Origin: Alphaproteobacteria bacterium
GTDB lineage: Bacteria; Pseudomonadota; Alphaproteobacteria; Caulobacterales; Hyphomonadaceae
Direction of reading: 5' to 3'
Assembly (NCBI GenBank): GCA_018827375.1
Contig: JAHJYW010000049.1
Span: forward strand, 1 to 64,000
Length of the DNA stretch: 64,000 nt
Part shown: piece by piece, positions 16,079 through 27,200 of the stretch
How the letters are laid out: each line of letters starts with the position of its first letter
Position numbering within the stretch: the first letter of the stretch is position 1
The notes under the pieces: model-generated
Seen by the model: the letters and a program-made list of their open reading frames with translations, nothing else
Databases searched by the model: none
What the model was told of the DNA's origin: nothing
Translations under genes and position numbers: made by a program

Positions 16079-17482
16079 TTAAACTTTGTAGTACATTTCG
16101 AATTCAACCGGGTGTGGGTGAAGTTCGTAGCGCATGTTCTCTTCCATCTTCAGTTCGATATAGGCATCGATCTGATCGTCGTCGAAAACGCCGCCCTTGG
16201 TCAGGAACTTGCGGTCTGCATCGAGCGCCGCAAGGGCTTCGCGCAGTGAGCCGCAGACCTGCGGGATCGAATTGGCTTCTTCTGGCGGCAGGTCATAGAG
16301 ATCCTTGTCCATGGCATCGCCTGGGTGGATCTTGTTCTCGATGCCATCGAGTCCAGCCATAAGCAGGGCTGCGAAGGCGAGATACGGGTTGGCCGCAGGG
16401 TCCGGGAAGCGCGTTTCGATACGTTTCGCTTTTGGGTTCGAGCCGAAAGGAATACGGATCGAAGCCGAACGGTTACGGGCCGAGTAGGCCAGCATGACGG
16501 GCGCTTCATAGCCCGGGACCAGGCGCTTGTAGCTGTTGGTCGACGGGTTTGTGATCGCGTTGAGCGCCTTGGCGTGCTTGATGATGCCGCCGATATAGTA
16601 GAGGCACATCTCGGACAGGCCCGCATAGCCGTCGCCCGCGAAGAGTGGCTTGCCGCCGCCCCAGATGGATTGGTGCACGTGCATACCGGAACCATTGTCC
16701 TTGAACATCGGCTTGGGCATGAACGTCGCCGTTTTGCCATACGATGCCGCCACATTGTGGATGACATATTTGTAGAGCTGAAGACGGTCAGCCATGACGG
16801 TCAGGGTCGAGAATTTCAGGCCCAGCTCGTGTTGCGCAGGCGCAACTTCGTGGTGATGCTTTTCTGGGTCGAGACCAATGTCGAACATGACAGACAGCAT
16901 TTCGCCGCGCATGTCCTGCTCGGAATCGATCGGCGGCACAGGGAAGTAACCGCCTTTTGGACCAGGGCGGTGGCCCATATTGCCCATCGGGTATTCTTTA
17001 CCAGTGTTGATCGGCAGCTCGGTCGAATCGAAGCTGTATCCAGTATTGTGCGGCTCGATCGACCAGCGCACATCGTCAAACACGAAGAACTCGGCTTCCG
17101 GGCCGAAGAACACTGTGTCGCCGACACCTGCAGCTTTGACGTATGCCTCGGCTTTTTTCGCCGTTGTGCGCGGATCGCGGTTGTAAGGCTGGCCGGACAC
17201 AGGGTCGAGAACGTCACACATGACTGCCAGCGTCGTCTGCTGGAAGAATGGATCTATGATGGCGCTGTCCTGGTCAGGCATAAGAAGCATGTCTGACTCG
17301 TTGATGGCTTTCCAGCCGGCAACCGAAGAGCCGTCAAACATCTGGCCTTCGGAGAAAAAGTCATCCTCGACCATGTTTTTGTGGAACGTCACGTGCTGCA
17401 TCTTGCCACGCGGGTCGGTGAAGCGAAGATCGACGTATTGTACGTCCTCGTCCTTCATCATTTTGATTAGCTTGTCAGCCAT
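16079..17482 (-). CDS. glnA: Type I glutamine synthetase
   Basis: Makes glutamine from glutamate, ammonia and ATP; a cytosolic dodecamer. The 467 residues match GSI-beta. Visible motifs are [19 protein letters not shown] (N-terminal latch), [11 protein letters not shown] (metal-binding Glu), [29 protein letters not shown] and [10 protein letters not shown]. Tyr396 in DLYDLPPEE is the adenylylation site (Tyr397 in E. coli), so activity should be tuned by GlnE and PII. It lies 56 bp after glnB in the classic alphaproteobacterial glnB-glnA operon. Confidence 0.98.
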   Translation of the reverse strand: MADKLIKMMKDEDVQYVDLRFTDPRGKMQHVTFHKNMVEDDFFSEGQMFDGSSVAGWKAINESDMLLMPDQDSAIIDPFFQQTTLAVMCDVLDPVSGQPYNRDPRTTAKKAEAYVKAAGVGDTVFFGPEAEFFVFDDVRWSIEPHNTGYSFDSTELPINTGKEYPMGNMGHRPGPKGGYFPVPPIDSEQDMRGEMLSVMFDIGLDPEKHHHEVAPAQHELGLKFSTLTVMADRLQLYKYVIHNVAASYGKTATFMPKPMFKDNGSGMHVHQSIWGGGKPLFAGDGYAGLSEMCLYYIGGIIKHAKALNAITNPSTNSYKRLVPGYEAPVMLAYSARNRSASIRIPFGSNPKAKRIETRFPDPAANPYLAFAALLMAGLDGIENKIHPGDAMDKDLYDLPPEEANSIPQVCGSLREALAALDADRKFLTKGGVFDDDQIDAYIELKMEENMRYELHPHPVEFEMYYKV

Positions 17483-17538
17483 TGGATTTGCCCTCCAGTT
17501 TAGTGGTCTGATTGTGTCTGCGAACGGTTATGGCAGGA

Positions 17539-18099
<561 letters not shown>

Positions 18100-18123
18100 C
18101 TATTGGAGTGAGCGCGAGAATTC

Positions 18124-18915
18124 ATGACCCAAGTCTATGTCCATCCAGATCGACGCCCTGCCAAATTTAGGCCTCTGAAAGCGTGGAATCACATGAAGCG
18201 GTTGATCGCCGATAAGGAAGATACAGAACAGGTCTTCCATATTATCGAGGCGCTGAACGGTCGTTCGTTTGAGAAGAACTTCCACGCCTTTGTTGAGAGT
18301 CCGAAGGGCCAGGAACTATTGGCGAAACGGGAATTCCTTCCGCCAGTGCTCGACGATCATGAGTGGATCCGGAAATTGCCGGAGGGAACAGTCGGGCGTG
18401 CTTATATCGAATTCATGGAACGCGAAGGCCTGACAGCCCAAGGCCTGGTCGACGAGAGCGAGAAGTTCCGTGGGGCAGTGCGAGACTTCGACGACGACAT
18501 GCTCTGGTATGGTAACCGGCTGCGCGACACGCATGACCTTTTCCATGTTCTGTCTGGCTATGGCCGCGATGCCCTCGGTGAGGCGAGCCTGTTGGCTTTT
18601 ACCTACAGCCAGACGCCCGGATTGGGAGTGATCTTCATTTCCTTCATGGGGACGCGCCAGATTATGAAGTCCGTGCCAAAGTCGGCCCGCGTTATGGATT
18701 GCTTCCATGAAGGCAAGCGCAATGGCGCGATTGCTTCCAAAATCGTCCAGGAGGACATTGTCGCGCTCATGCACGAACCGCTCGAGACCGCGCGCAAGCG
18801 ACTCCGTATCGAAAAGCCTGTCGCTTATCTTAAAGCGCTCGAGATTTGCGCACATCGCGGGCTGGTGGCTGACGAGATTGGTCTCGTGCCAAATCAGATC
18901 CAGGCTGCAGCATGA
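18124..18915 (+). CDS. Coq4 family protein (ubiquinone biosynthesis)
   Basis: 263 residues, related to Coq4. In ubiquinone synthesis Coq4 organises the pathway complex and, in recent work, is credited with oxidative decarboxylation at ring carbon C1. The metal site is intact: His137-Asp138-x-x-His141 followed by Glu153, in RLRDTHDLFHVLSGYGRDAL and then GEASLLAF. There is no signal peptide or clear membrane helix, so it is probably cytosolic or peripheral. It leads a three-gene set: it overlaps the histidine phosphatase by 4 bp (ATGA), and nnr follows. Some bacterial Coq4 homologues may serve other lipid roles, so I leave the symbol blank. Confidence 0.85.
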   Translation: MTQVYVHPDRRPAKFRPLKAWNHMKRLIADKEDTEQVFHIIEALNGRSFEKNFHAFVESPKGQELLAKREFLPPVLDDHEWIRKLPEGTVGRAYIEFMEREGLTAQGLVDESEKFRGAVRDFDDDMLWYGNRLRDTHDLFHVLSGYGRDALGEASLLAFTYSQTPGLGVIFISFMGTRQIMKSVPKSARVMDCFHEGKRNGAIASKIVQEDIVALMHEPLETARKRLRIEKPVAYLKALEICAHRGLVADEIGLVPNQIQAAA

Positions 18916-19451
18916 TATTTCTCGTGCGCCATGGTGAGGCCGCTGCGAGCTGGGGCGATCATCCGGATCCTGGCCTGAGTGAACTCGGGCAGAAGCAGGC
19001 CGAGGCTGTTGCCGATATTTTGGTGAAAGCAGGTGCACGATCAGCGATCTGCAGCCCCATGCTGCGGTGTCGCGAAACAGCGCTGCCTTTTGAACAGCGT
19101 ATGGGGCTCGTAGCGCAGGTGGTGCCTGAAGTTTCCGAAATCGACACACCATATGATGTCGAAGACCGCGTGACATGGTTGCGAACGCTGATGGCCGGTG
19201 ACTGGACCGGTGGCTCGCATGATTTTGTCGCGTGGCGTACAAAAATGCTGGATTTTGTATCCGGCCTTCCTGATCAGACAGTCGTGTTCTCGCATTTTGT
19301 CGCGATTAACGCCCTTGTTGGTTTGATCGCGCAGGATCCGCGCGTGGTTGTGTTCCGGCCTGGCCATTGCTCTGTAACAAGGTTGAACCGTGAAAACGGT
19401 CTGCTTTCCGTTGCTGAATATGGAAGCGAATCCGCAACCCGCGTGTTATGA
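18912..19451 (+). CDS. Histidine phosphatase family protein
   Basis: A 179-residue member of the phosphoglycerate mutase-like superfamily. The phospho-accepting His7 lies in FLVRHGEA, SPMLRCRETALPF is the second conserved Arg region, and the second catalytic His is in VVFSHFVAINALVG. The short length resembles SixA-like or broad small-molecule phosphatases more than a true mutase. The substrate is unknown. It is translationally coupled to the Coq4-family gene by ATGA and followed by nnr nine bases later, so it belongs to the same operon. Confidence 0.88.
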   Translation: MIFLVRHGEAAASWGDHPDPGLSELGQKQAEAVADILVKAGARSAICSPMLRCRETALPFEQRMGLVAQVVPEVSEIDTPYDVEDRVTWLRTLMAGDWTGGSHDFVAWRTKMLDFVSGLPDQTVVFSHFVAINALVGLIAQDPRVVVFRPGHCSVTRLNRENGLLSVAEYGSESATRVL

Positions 19452-19460
19452 GGTCGCCCT

Positions 19461-20894
19461 ATGGGCAGACCAATTATTACACCGCAGGAAATGACGACCG
19501 CCGAGCAGGCGGTTTTTGCATCTGGAACTGACAGCTTTGACGTGATGACGCGCGCCGGAACGGCGGTGGCAGAGTTTCTTCATGCGCGCTGGCCCGAGGG
19601 CAAGGTCCAGGTTCTCTGTGGCCCCGGCGGCAACGGTGGCGACGGGTTCGTCGCGGCAGCGCGTCTTGCGAAACTATGGCGTGACGTTGAGGTCTTTTGC
19701 CTCGTCGAAAAGGGTGCGCTGTCAGGCGACGCAGCAAAAGCTGCGGCGCTGTGGGAAGGCGATGTGCGCCCGCTGGATCAAGCGCTAGATACGCCGCATG
19801 ATATCGTTCTCGATGCATTGTTTGGTGGTGGGCTGTCGCGGCCCCTCGAGGGTCCCGCGGCAGCGCTGGCGGAGCGCGGGGGCAGGGTGGTCTCAGTCGA
19901 CGTGCCGTCGGGTATCGATGGCCTTACAGCCAAGCCGCTTGGGTCCTGCTTCCGGGCCGAAGGCACCATCACGTTTGCAGGCTTGCGCCCAGCTCATGTC
20001 CTGCAACCGGGCGCTGCCTATTGCGGCCTGGTCGCGGCGGCGGACATTGGCATTCAAGTGAATAGCCAGGTCTTCGAAAACAGCCCGATGCTTTGGGCCG
20101 GGGCGATGCCGCGGCCGGCGCAGGAAGGTTACAAACACCAGCGCGGCCATCTCAAAGTCGTCAGCGGACCGGTCTCCTCGACAGGCGCGGCCCGACTTGC
20201 TGCAATGGCCGGCCTGCGCGCCGGGGCTGGTCTGGTAACGGTCATGTCACCTCCGGGCGCGATGACGGTGAATGCAAGTCATCTCACGGCAGTCATGCTG
20301 CAAGTGTTCGATGGGGCTGGCGATCTTGCGACGGCCGCGGAGCAAGCGCAGGTCATGGTCATTGGGCCTGCAGCGGGGATCACCCCGGCCACGCGCGCCA
20401 ATGTCGAGGCGCTCCTCAAATCGCAGGCGCGCATCCTGCTGGACGCCGATGCCCTGACCGTCTTTGACAGCTCACCCGCAGCGCTTTTTAAGCGCCTGCG
20501 GCCCCACGACATCATGACGCCGCACACCGGGGAATTTCGCCGGCTCTTTGGCAATCTTGCTGATATTGAAGTCAACAAGATCGACGTCGCCCGGAAGGCC
20601 GCTCGCGATGCCGGATGTATTGTGCTGCTCAAAGGCGCGGACACGGTTATTGCTGCGCCAGATGGGCGGGCCATCGTGAACACGCACGCGACGCCATGGC
20701 TCGCCACTGCGGGAGCAGGCGATGTACTCGCTGGCCTGATTGCTGGATTCATGGTGCAGGGCATGCCGACACTGGAAGCGGCCGCCATGGCCGCGTGGGT
20801 GCATGGAGAAGCGGGAAGACGGGTGGGAGCCGGCCTGATTTCAGAGGACCTTGAGCGTCAGATACCTGACATCCTGAGCGCCCTTCATAGCTAG
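19461..20894 (+). CDS. nnr: Bifunctional NAD(P)H-hydrate repair enzyme (epimerase/dehydratase)
   Basis: Repairs damaged NADHX/NADPHX. The N-terminal YjeF-N epimerase domain (about 1-215) shows CGPGGNGGDGFVAAARLA and VVSVDVPSGIDG. The C-terminal ADP-dependent dehydratase (about 225-470), a ribokinase-like fold, shows GHLKVVSGP, LLDADALTVF, TPHTGEFRRLFG, LLKGADTVIA and ATAGAGDVLAGLIAGFM with the catalytic Asp. At 477 residues both halves are complete. It is the third gene of the Coq4-phosphatase-nnr set, and GAGG lies in front of its ATG. Confidence 0.95.
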   Translation: MGRPIITPQEMTTAEQAVFASGTDSFDVMTRAGTAVAEFLHARWPEGKVQVLCGPGGNGGDGFVAAARLAKLWRDVEVFCLVEKGALSGDAAKAAALWEGDVRPLDQALDTPHDIVLDALFGGGLSRPLEGPAAALAERGGRVVSVDVPSGIDGLTAKPLGSCFRAEGTITFAGLRPAHVLQPGAAYCGLVAAADIGIQVNSQVFENSPMLWAGAMPRPAQEGYKHQRGHLKVVSGPVSSTGAARLAAMAGLRAGAGLVTVMSPPGAMTVNASHLTAVMLQVFDGAGDLATAAEQAQVMVIGPAAGITPATRANVEALLKSQARILLDADALTVFDSSPAALFKRLRPHDIMTPHTGEFRRLFGNLADIEVNKIDVARKAARDAGCIVLLKGADTVIAAPDGRAIVNTHATPWLATAGAGDVLAGLIAGFMVQGMPTLEAAAMAAWVHGEAGRRVGAGLISEDLERQIPDILSALHS

Positions 20895-20966
20895 ATCGCC
20901 TGAAAATACATATGCATGGTCTTTACGGTTGATAGAGCGGCCTGCCTCGCGTAGGAAGCACGCTAC

Positions 20967-21051
20967 GCGGATATGGCGGAATTGGTAGACGCACTGGATT
21001 TAGGTTCCAGCGCCGCAAGGCGTGGAGGTTCGAGTCCTCTTATCCGCACCA
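20967..21051 (+). tRNA. tRNA-Leu (anticodon UAG), CCA encoded
   Basis: The acceptor arms GCGGATA and TATCCGC pair. The D-arm GCGGAATTGGTAGACGC and T-arm GAGGTTCGAGTCCTC are canonical, and a variable arm (CGCCGCAAGGCG) marks a class II tRNA. The anticodon stem CTGGA/TCCAG flanks loop TTTAGGT, with anticodon TAG at 21001-21003, reading CUA and other CUN codons. The discriminator A and encoded CCA end at 21051. The inverted repeat CGCGTA-N10-TACGCG (20948-20969) overlaps its 5' end. Its 3' end abuts the PKS island. Confidence 0.97.
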
Positions 21052-21280
21052 AGATAAATTATCGTGCTTTGCCAACGCGATGAATTTAAACAAGAATCAC
21101 GACAATTTAGCTGGTGATGTATTTGGTATTGAGCGTCCTTGGTGTTTCCTAAGGCACCTATTGCCTTAAACGTCTCTGCTCTTAAAATCGCGCCCCATGC
21201 ATGCAAGAAAGTTCATAGCGCTGCGAGTGCGCCTGGTGTGAGATTTGGATGGCAGGGCGGGATTAAGGTGCAAGCCGCAA
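21052..21280. other. Convergent spacer between tRNA-Leu and the end of the PKS operon
   Basis: 229 bp without a credible gene. It should hold the 3' ends of the tRNA transcript and of the PKS operon. The only hairpin I see is AAGGCA/TGCCTT (21151-21167), which lacks a T run. If the PKS cluster is an integrated island, this is where a tRNA-side attachment site would be. Confidence 0.5.
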
Positions 21281-24200
21281 TCAAATCGTACCTTCTTCCC
21301 ATTCTGGTTCCAGTTCGTCCGTAGCTGGTGCCGATTCCGAAGCATTTAGTGTCAGTTCGAGCTTTCGTGCTGCTTCGTTAAGGGTGAGGCCGCTCAGTAG
21401 ATCGCGTAAACCAATATCGAGATGCAGTCCCGCCTTTACGGCGTTGCGAACCTGAACAGCCATCAGGGAATCAAAACCGAGGTCAGAAAGCGGCTTGTTG
21501 GTCTCGAGAGTTGCTGCGCTGTAGCCGAGAGTGCGCCCTATATGCGTTTTAAGAAATTCTTGAATTAGCTGAAAGCGTTCGGCCTCGGGCGCAGCCAAGA
21601 TATCCTGATCAATGTCGGTTGGGGGCGCGACATGCTCCGTGACTGTATGCCCGCCTCGACCAAAAAGGGCTTTCAGGCGTGTTGTGCCTTTTGCAGTCAT
21701 GAGTGGAATATTGGCTGACAGAACTGTTGCTGACGCCAATTCTTGTCCGACGATGTGTTCCATCGCGTCCAAGCCTTCTTCAGGATCGATTTGCCCCAAG
21801 CCAATTCTTTCCCAACGCTCCCGAACCGCATCAGGAAGGCGTGCAGCCATTCCTACTTTACCCCAGGCTCCCCAGCCGATGCTCGTGATGGGACGCCCCG
21901 TTGCGCGTCCAGCCCAGGCGAGACTGTCTAGCCAAGAGTTTGCGGCAGCATAGTTTGCCTGTCCGGGGCCACCCAGAATTGCGGAACTTGACGAAAACAA
22001 CACGAGCCAGTCCAGTGCTGTGCGCTGTGCCGCATGAATAAGGTTTCTGGCACCCTGAACCTTCGGACCCGAGACACCAAGGAACCTTTCCAAAGTCTGC
22101 TCAATGAGGGGGGCGTCGTCCAGCACACCTGCCGCGTGAAGCACGCCGCGCAAAGGTAAGCTATTGGCGATCACGTTCTGCCTGAGCTGATCGACAGATG
22201 CCGGGTCTGAAATATCGCAGGCAACTGCGCGCACAGTACTATTGTACTTTTTGGAGAGTGTTACTGCGGTAGCCTGGGCTTCAGCGCTGTCGCCAGAGCG
22301 GCCTGCGAGGATGATTTCTCCAGCGCCACGTTTTGCCAGTCGCTCTGCAGCGGCGAGCCCCAGCCCGGTAAGTCCCCCGGTGACCAGATAGGCTGCGTCA
22401 GACTGGATGACCATGGTTTGGTCATGCGCGGCTTCGGGTAAAATGACCACTTTTCCTGTATGACGTGCGTTGGCCATAAAGCGGAAGGCATCCACGGCCT
22501 TTGCCATAGGGAATGCGTGGATGGGTAAGGGTGCAAGCAGGCCGTCGGACACACCCTTGAGGACCTCTTCAAACGAGTGACGGACATGCATTGGATCATG
22601 GATAATTTGTTCTCCGAGATCTACGATATGGTAGTTCACATGCGGCGCCTGTTCCGCCGCTTCTGCGTGAGACCAGATATTGTTCTTGCCGATTTCGAGG
22701 AAGGCCCCACCCGGCCGTGTGATGCGCATGCCTTCTGCGAGCATGTCTCCGGATAGCGCATTGATGACGAAATCGACGCCTTCACCTTTTGTCACTTCGT
22801 CGATCGCTTTACCGAAGCTGGCAGACCGGGAATCAAACGCGTAAGCGGCGCCTTCCTGCAACACAAATGCGCGCTTCTCATCAGACCCAGCTGTCGCGAT
22901 GACTTGTGCTCCGGCATTGAGCGCCAAACGCATTGCCGCCAAGCCAACGCCTCCGGCTGCGGCATGTACGAGCACACTTTGCCCAGGTTTGATCCCGCCT
23001 GCCGTGGCATAACACAAGGCAGCCGTCAGATAAGTGTTAGGTAAAGTTACGGCTTCAGCGAAAGTAATTGAGTCGGGCTTTGGCAGAACGAAACGCTGAT
23101 TAATCGTGACATGGCTTGCAAAACTGTCGCCGGCCAATGCAACCACTCGGTCACCCGGCTTCAGCCCGGAGACGTTAGTTCCAACGCGAGAGACTCGTCC
23201 AGCGCATTCGCTGCCTAGTGCGCCTGCATCTCCCGGATACATCCCAAGCGCATTCAGAACATCGCGGAAATTCAAGCCAGTCGCAGACACGGCGATCTCG
23301 ACTTCATCGGGTTCGGGAGCGCGACGATGTTCCTCGATTAGCATCAGGCGGTCCAGGTCGCCGCGTTCTTTAATGCGAAGCACCTTACGGTGATCATCGC
23401 TGTCAGGCGTGCCCGTCATGATTGGGATGAGCCGCGGCGCAAACAAGTCGCCGTTGCGAACCGCCAATTCCGGTTCGCTGTCTGCCAACGCGAGCGCGTC
23501 GAAAACATCCTGAACGTCAGGTGCCCGATGAGGGTCAGTATCCAACTGGAAGATGCGGTTGGTCGCACATTCGACGTCAATTGTGCGACTCAGGCCCGGC
23601 AAAGTACCCAATGCAAGATCAGGCATATCGCCCGGCGCAACGGCTTTCGCGCCCCGAGTGAGAACGCAAATTCCGCACTCAGGAGCATTGGATTCCAAGG
23701 TTTGTATAACCTCAAGCAACCTGCCGAAGGCCTGCATTCCATCTGCATCCTGACGGATATCAGATTCTAGCGGCGCGCAGAATAGTACCCAGGATGGCGA
23801 TGTGTCCCTGAGTGCCTTCGGTAGCTCTGAGAGTGTTACGAGCTGTTGCCTAGTCGCAAGCGCAAGGGCCGCAGAAAGGCCTGCCCCATCACCGATGATC
23901 AGATAATCCTCAGGCGCGTCAGCATGGCAACGAGTGATATGTTCCCAAGACAGGTTCATTTTATTGAGTGCCATCTTGCTGGCACCGAGGGCCCTTGAGA
24001 GGGAGTCGATGGAAGCAACTTGTGCATGAAGCCCCTCCAGACGGGCTATGATCTCACCGGTTTCCGTTTCCATGGTGAGATCGGCAACCAGCTCGATTTC
24101 GTCAGAACTTTCCTTCCGGAGCCGGGCAACAACGACTACGCGTTGCGGGGGAGGCTGTTTCCATTCAATGCGATCTATACGGGTGGGCAGGTAGAGCTGT

Positions 24201-27200
24201 GGCTCCCCGTCATGCGGCACAAGTGCGCTGATGGCGTGAAACACGCTATCGAGTAGAGCGGGGTGAAACTTGTAGCTGGCCATGCCCTTGGCAGCATCAG
24301 GCAGCACGGCTGTGCCTACCGCTATTCCGTCCCCTTGGTATAGCGTTTCCAGCCCTCGGAACGCTGGACCATAATTTAACCCAAGGGATTCGAGGCGGCC
24401 ATAATGTGCCCCCACGTCGAGCGCTTCCAGGCAAATCTGTCTGGCTACCGCTACATTAGGCATATCGACCTTATCTGCGGGAAACGCGCGGGACACCTGC
24501 GTGCGGGAGAGCGTACGCCAAGGGGCCACGGCCTCATCGGGAACCTCGCGAATAGTGAGGGAGAAACGACTGTCATCGGCAGGTTCGATGTCAGTATGTA
24601 TCGTGGACATCGTATCTGAATGAAGTTCAAGGGGGGCATCGATTGAGAGATCAGAGAGCGTGATCGAACCTTTGCCCAAGAGTATTTCGCCTGCAGCAAG
24701 GGCCATCTCAACATAGGCTGCAGCAGGGAAAATGATGCGCCCCAGAATTTTGTGATCGCCCAGAAAAGCCGGCGCGTCAGCCTTTATCGTAGAGAGGTAA
24801 GCGTGCTTTGGCGGTGGTACATGTTGCTGGTCTCCCAAAATTGGGTGAGCCATGGACGTCGGCAGGGATTGAAGTACGGGCGTAGCATCAAACCAGTACC
24901 GGCTGTACTGGAACGGATAGGTAGGTGCGATAACGAGTTGTCCGCTGCGGTGTTTATAAACAGCCTTCCAGTCAATTTTCACACCAGATGCATAGGCGTA
25001 AGCCAATGCGTTGTAAGTCGTCGCGACTTCATTCTGACCGCGACGGAGTGTTGGGATTGTCTTCCATGTTGCCTCAGGCTGTGCTTTCGCAACCAACCCG
25101 AGCAGGGCCGGTTGCGGCCCGAGTTCTATCAGTATGTCGGCGCCAGCCTCTTTCAGGGCAGTGATGCAGTCGTTAAACCGAACTGTTCCGCGAGCGTGTT
25201 GACGCCAGTATGTTGCGTCAGGCATCGAACCAGCGGGGAAGGCTGAACCGGTCAGATTGGAAATCAGCGGGATAGCCGCCGGGCTATAGCTTATGCTGGC
25301 TGCAGCTTGCTCGAAAGTATCCAGAATCGGATCGAGCAATGGGGAGTGGAATGCATGACTAACCTTCAGACGATGGGCTGCTATTCCCTTGGCTTTCAAT
25401 TCAGCCAGCACAGATTCCACAGCAGGTTCGCTACCTGAAATCACGGTCTCTTCAGGACCGTTAACGCCTGCAATCGCAAGATCACGCTCGTGCTTGGTGA
25501 GGAATGGCAAAACGTCATTCTCGGTCGCGAACACAGCAGCCATTGCACCGCCGCTCGGGAGCTCCTGCATGAGGCGCCCGCGTTCTGCGACCAGTCGCAG
25601 GGCATTCTCGTGTGTCATGACACCAGCGAGGCAAGCCGCTACATATTCACCGATGCTGTGGCCTGCAACTATGGAAGGAACTACCCCCCAGGACCGCCAC
25701 AGTTCAGCCATTGCATATTCGACAGCGAAGAGAGCGGGTTGCGTGTAGATGGTTTCCGAGATGCGGCTCTCAGCTTCGTTTTGGGGAAAAAGCACTTCAA
25801 GAAGCGGTTGTTTCAATACGTCCTTCAAAATCTCTGCAGATCGATCTATCGATGCGCGGAAAGCCGGTTCCGTTTCATAGAGCCCGCGTGACATTCCGGG
25901 ATACTGCGCGCCTTGGCCTGTGCAGAGAAAAGCGATGCGGGGGGGGCGTCCACTACTTGCCAGACCGGTCACCATACCTGGCTGCGTGTCACCCTTTGCC
26001 AAAGCTGTCAGCTTTTCACGAAGCTCCATGGAGCTTGATGCGATGATAGCAGCGCGATGCATCATATGCGCTCTGCCCACAGCAAGTGTGTGAGCAATGT
26101 CGCCAAATTCTGGTGCGTCTTCCTTCGCGCTAAAATCAGCGTAGCGTCCAGCCAGTGCGCGCAGGGCCTCAGGTGTTTCGGCGGAAAGCGGAATCGTACG
26201 TACGCTGTCTTTTTGAATAGTGCGTGCTTTAGCCTCTGGTGCTTCCGCCACGATTACATGGACATTCGTGCCGCTGAATCCAAACGCACTGATTCCGGCT
26301 CTTCTTGGGGTTTCCTGGCGCGGCCAAGGTTGGGTTTCAGTTACCACTTCGAGTGGTAGATCATCCCAGTCTATCCCCGGATTAGGCGTATCGAAGTGCA
26401 ACTGAGGAAGGATTGATTCAGATCTCAAGCATGTAAGGACTTTAAGGATTCCACCGATCCCTGAGGCGGCTTCGGTATGCCCCAGGTTGGTTTTGAGCGA
26501 GCCAATTCGAAGCGGATTTGATCTGTCACGTCCTTCGCATAGGACGGTGCCGAGAGCGCCAGCTTCGATAGGGTCACCGATCGGCGTGCCTGTTCCATGC
26601 GCTTCAATGTAGTCTATGTCGAGTGGACCGATTTGTGCGTTGGAGAGCGCTTCACGCAACATGCGCTCTTGTGCGGGGCCGCTAGGGACTGTCATCCCGC
26701 TAGAGCGGCCGTCTGAATTTGTTGCAGAGCCTTCGATAAGACCCAGGATAGGATTTCCGTCAGCCTGTGCGTCCGATAACCGCTTCAGTGCGATCATCGC
26801 GCAGCCTTCGCCACGCGCAAAACCATTGGCTGATGCATCGAAGGTTTTACAGGCACCATCCGGTGACAGCATGCCCCACCGTGAGAACATTACCATCGCA
26901 TCAGGCATGGCAATGATGGCTACACCACCAGCCAGAGCCAGGTTGCTCTCACCGTCGCGTAGGCTGCGGCAGGCAAGGTGGATGGCGTTCAACGAAGAAG
27001 AGCACGCGGTATCGATCGCGACACAGGGGCCGCGGAATCCATATGTAAATGATATCCGTCCTGAGGCGGCGTTCATTGCGCCGCCTGTGGCCGAATAGAC
27101 ATCGGATTGTTCTGCGCCGGTGGACCACATCAGGCGGCCATACTCGGTGGTCGAAATGCCGACAAAGACGCCTGTCGCGCTACCCTCAAGCTGATCGGTG

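Noticed and set aside
16325-17296. 323-codon plus-strand ORF opposite glnA
   Set aside because: Antisense shadow of the conserved glnA gene; Arg/His-rich composition typical of a complementary frame of GC-rich coding DNA.
18316-19242. 308-codon minus-strand ORF over the Coq4-family and phosphatase genes
   Set aside because: It spans two well-supported sense genes and their junction; no recognisable motif.
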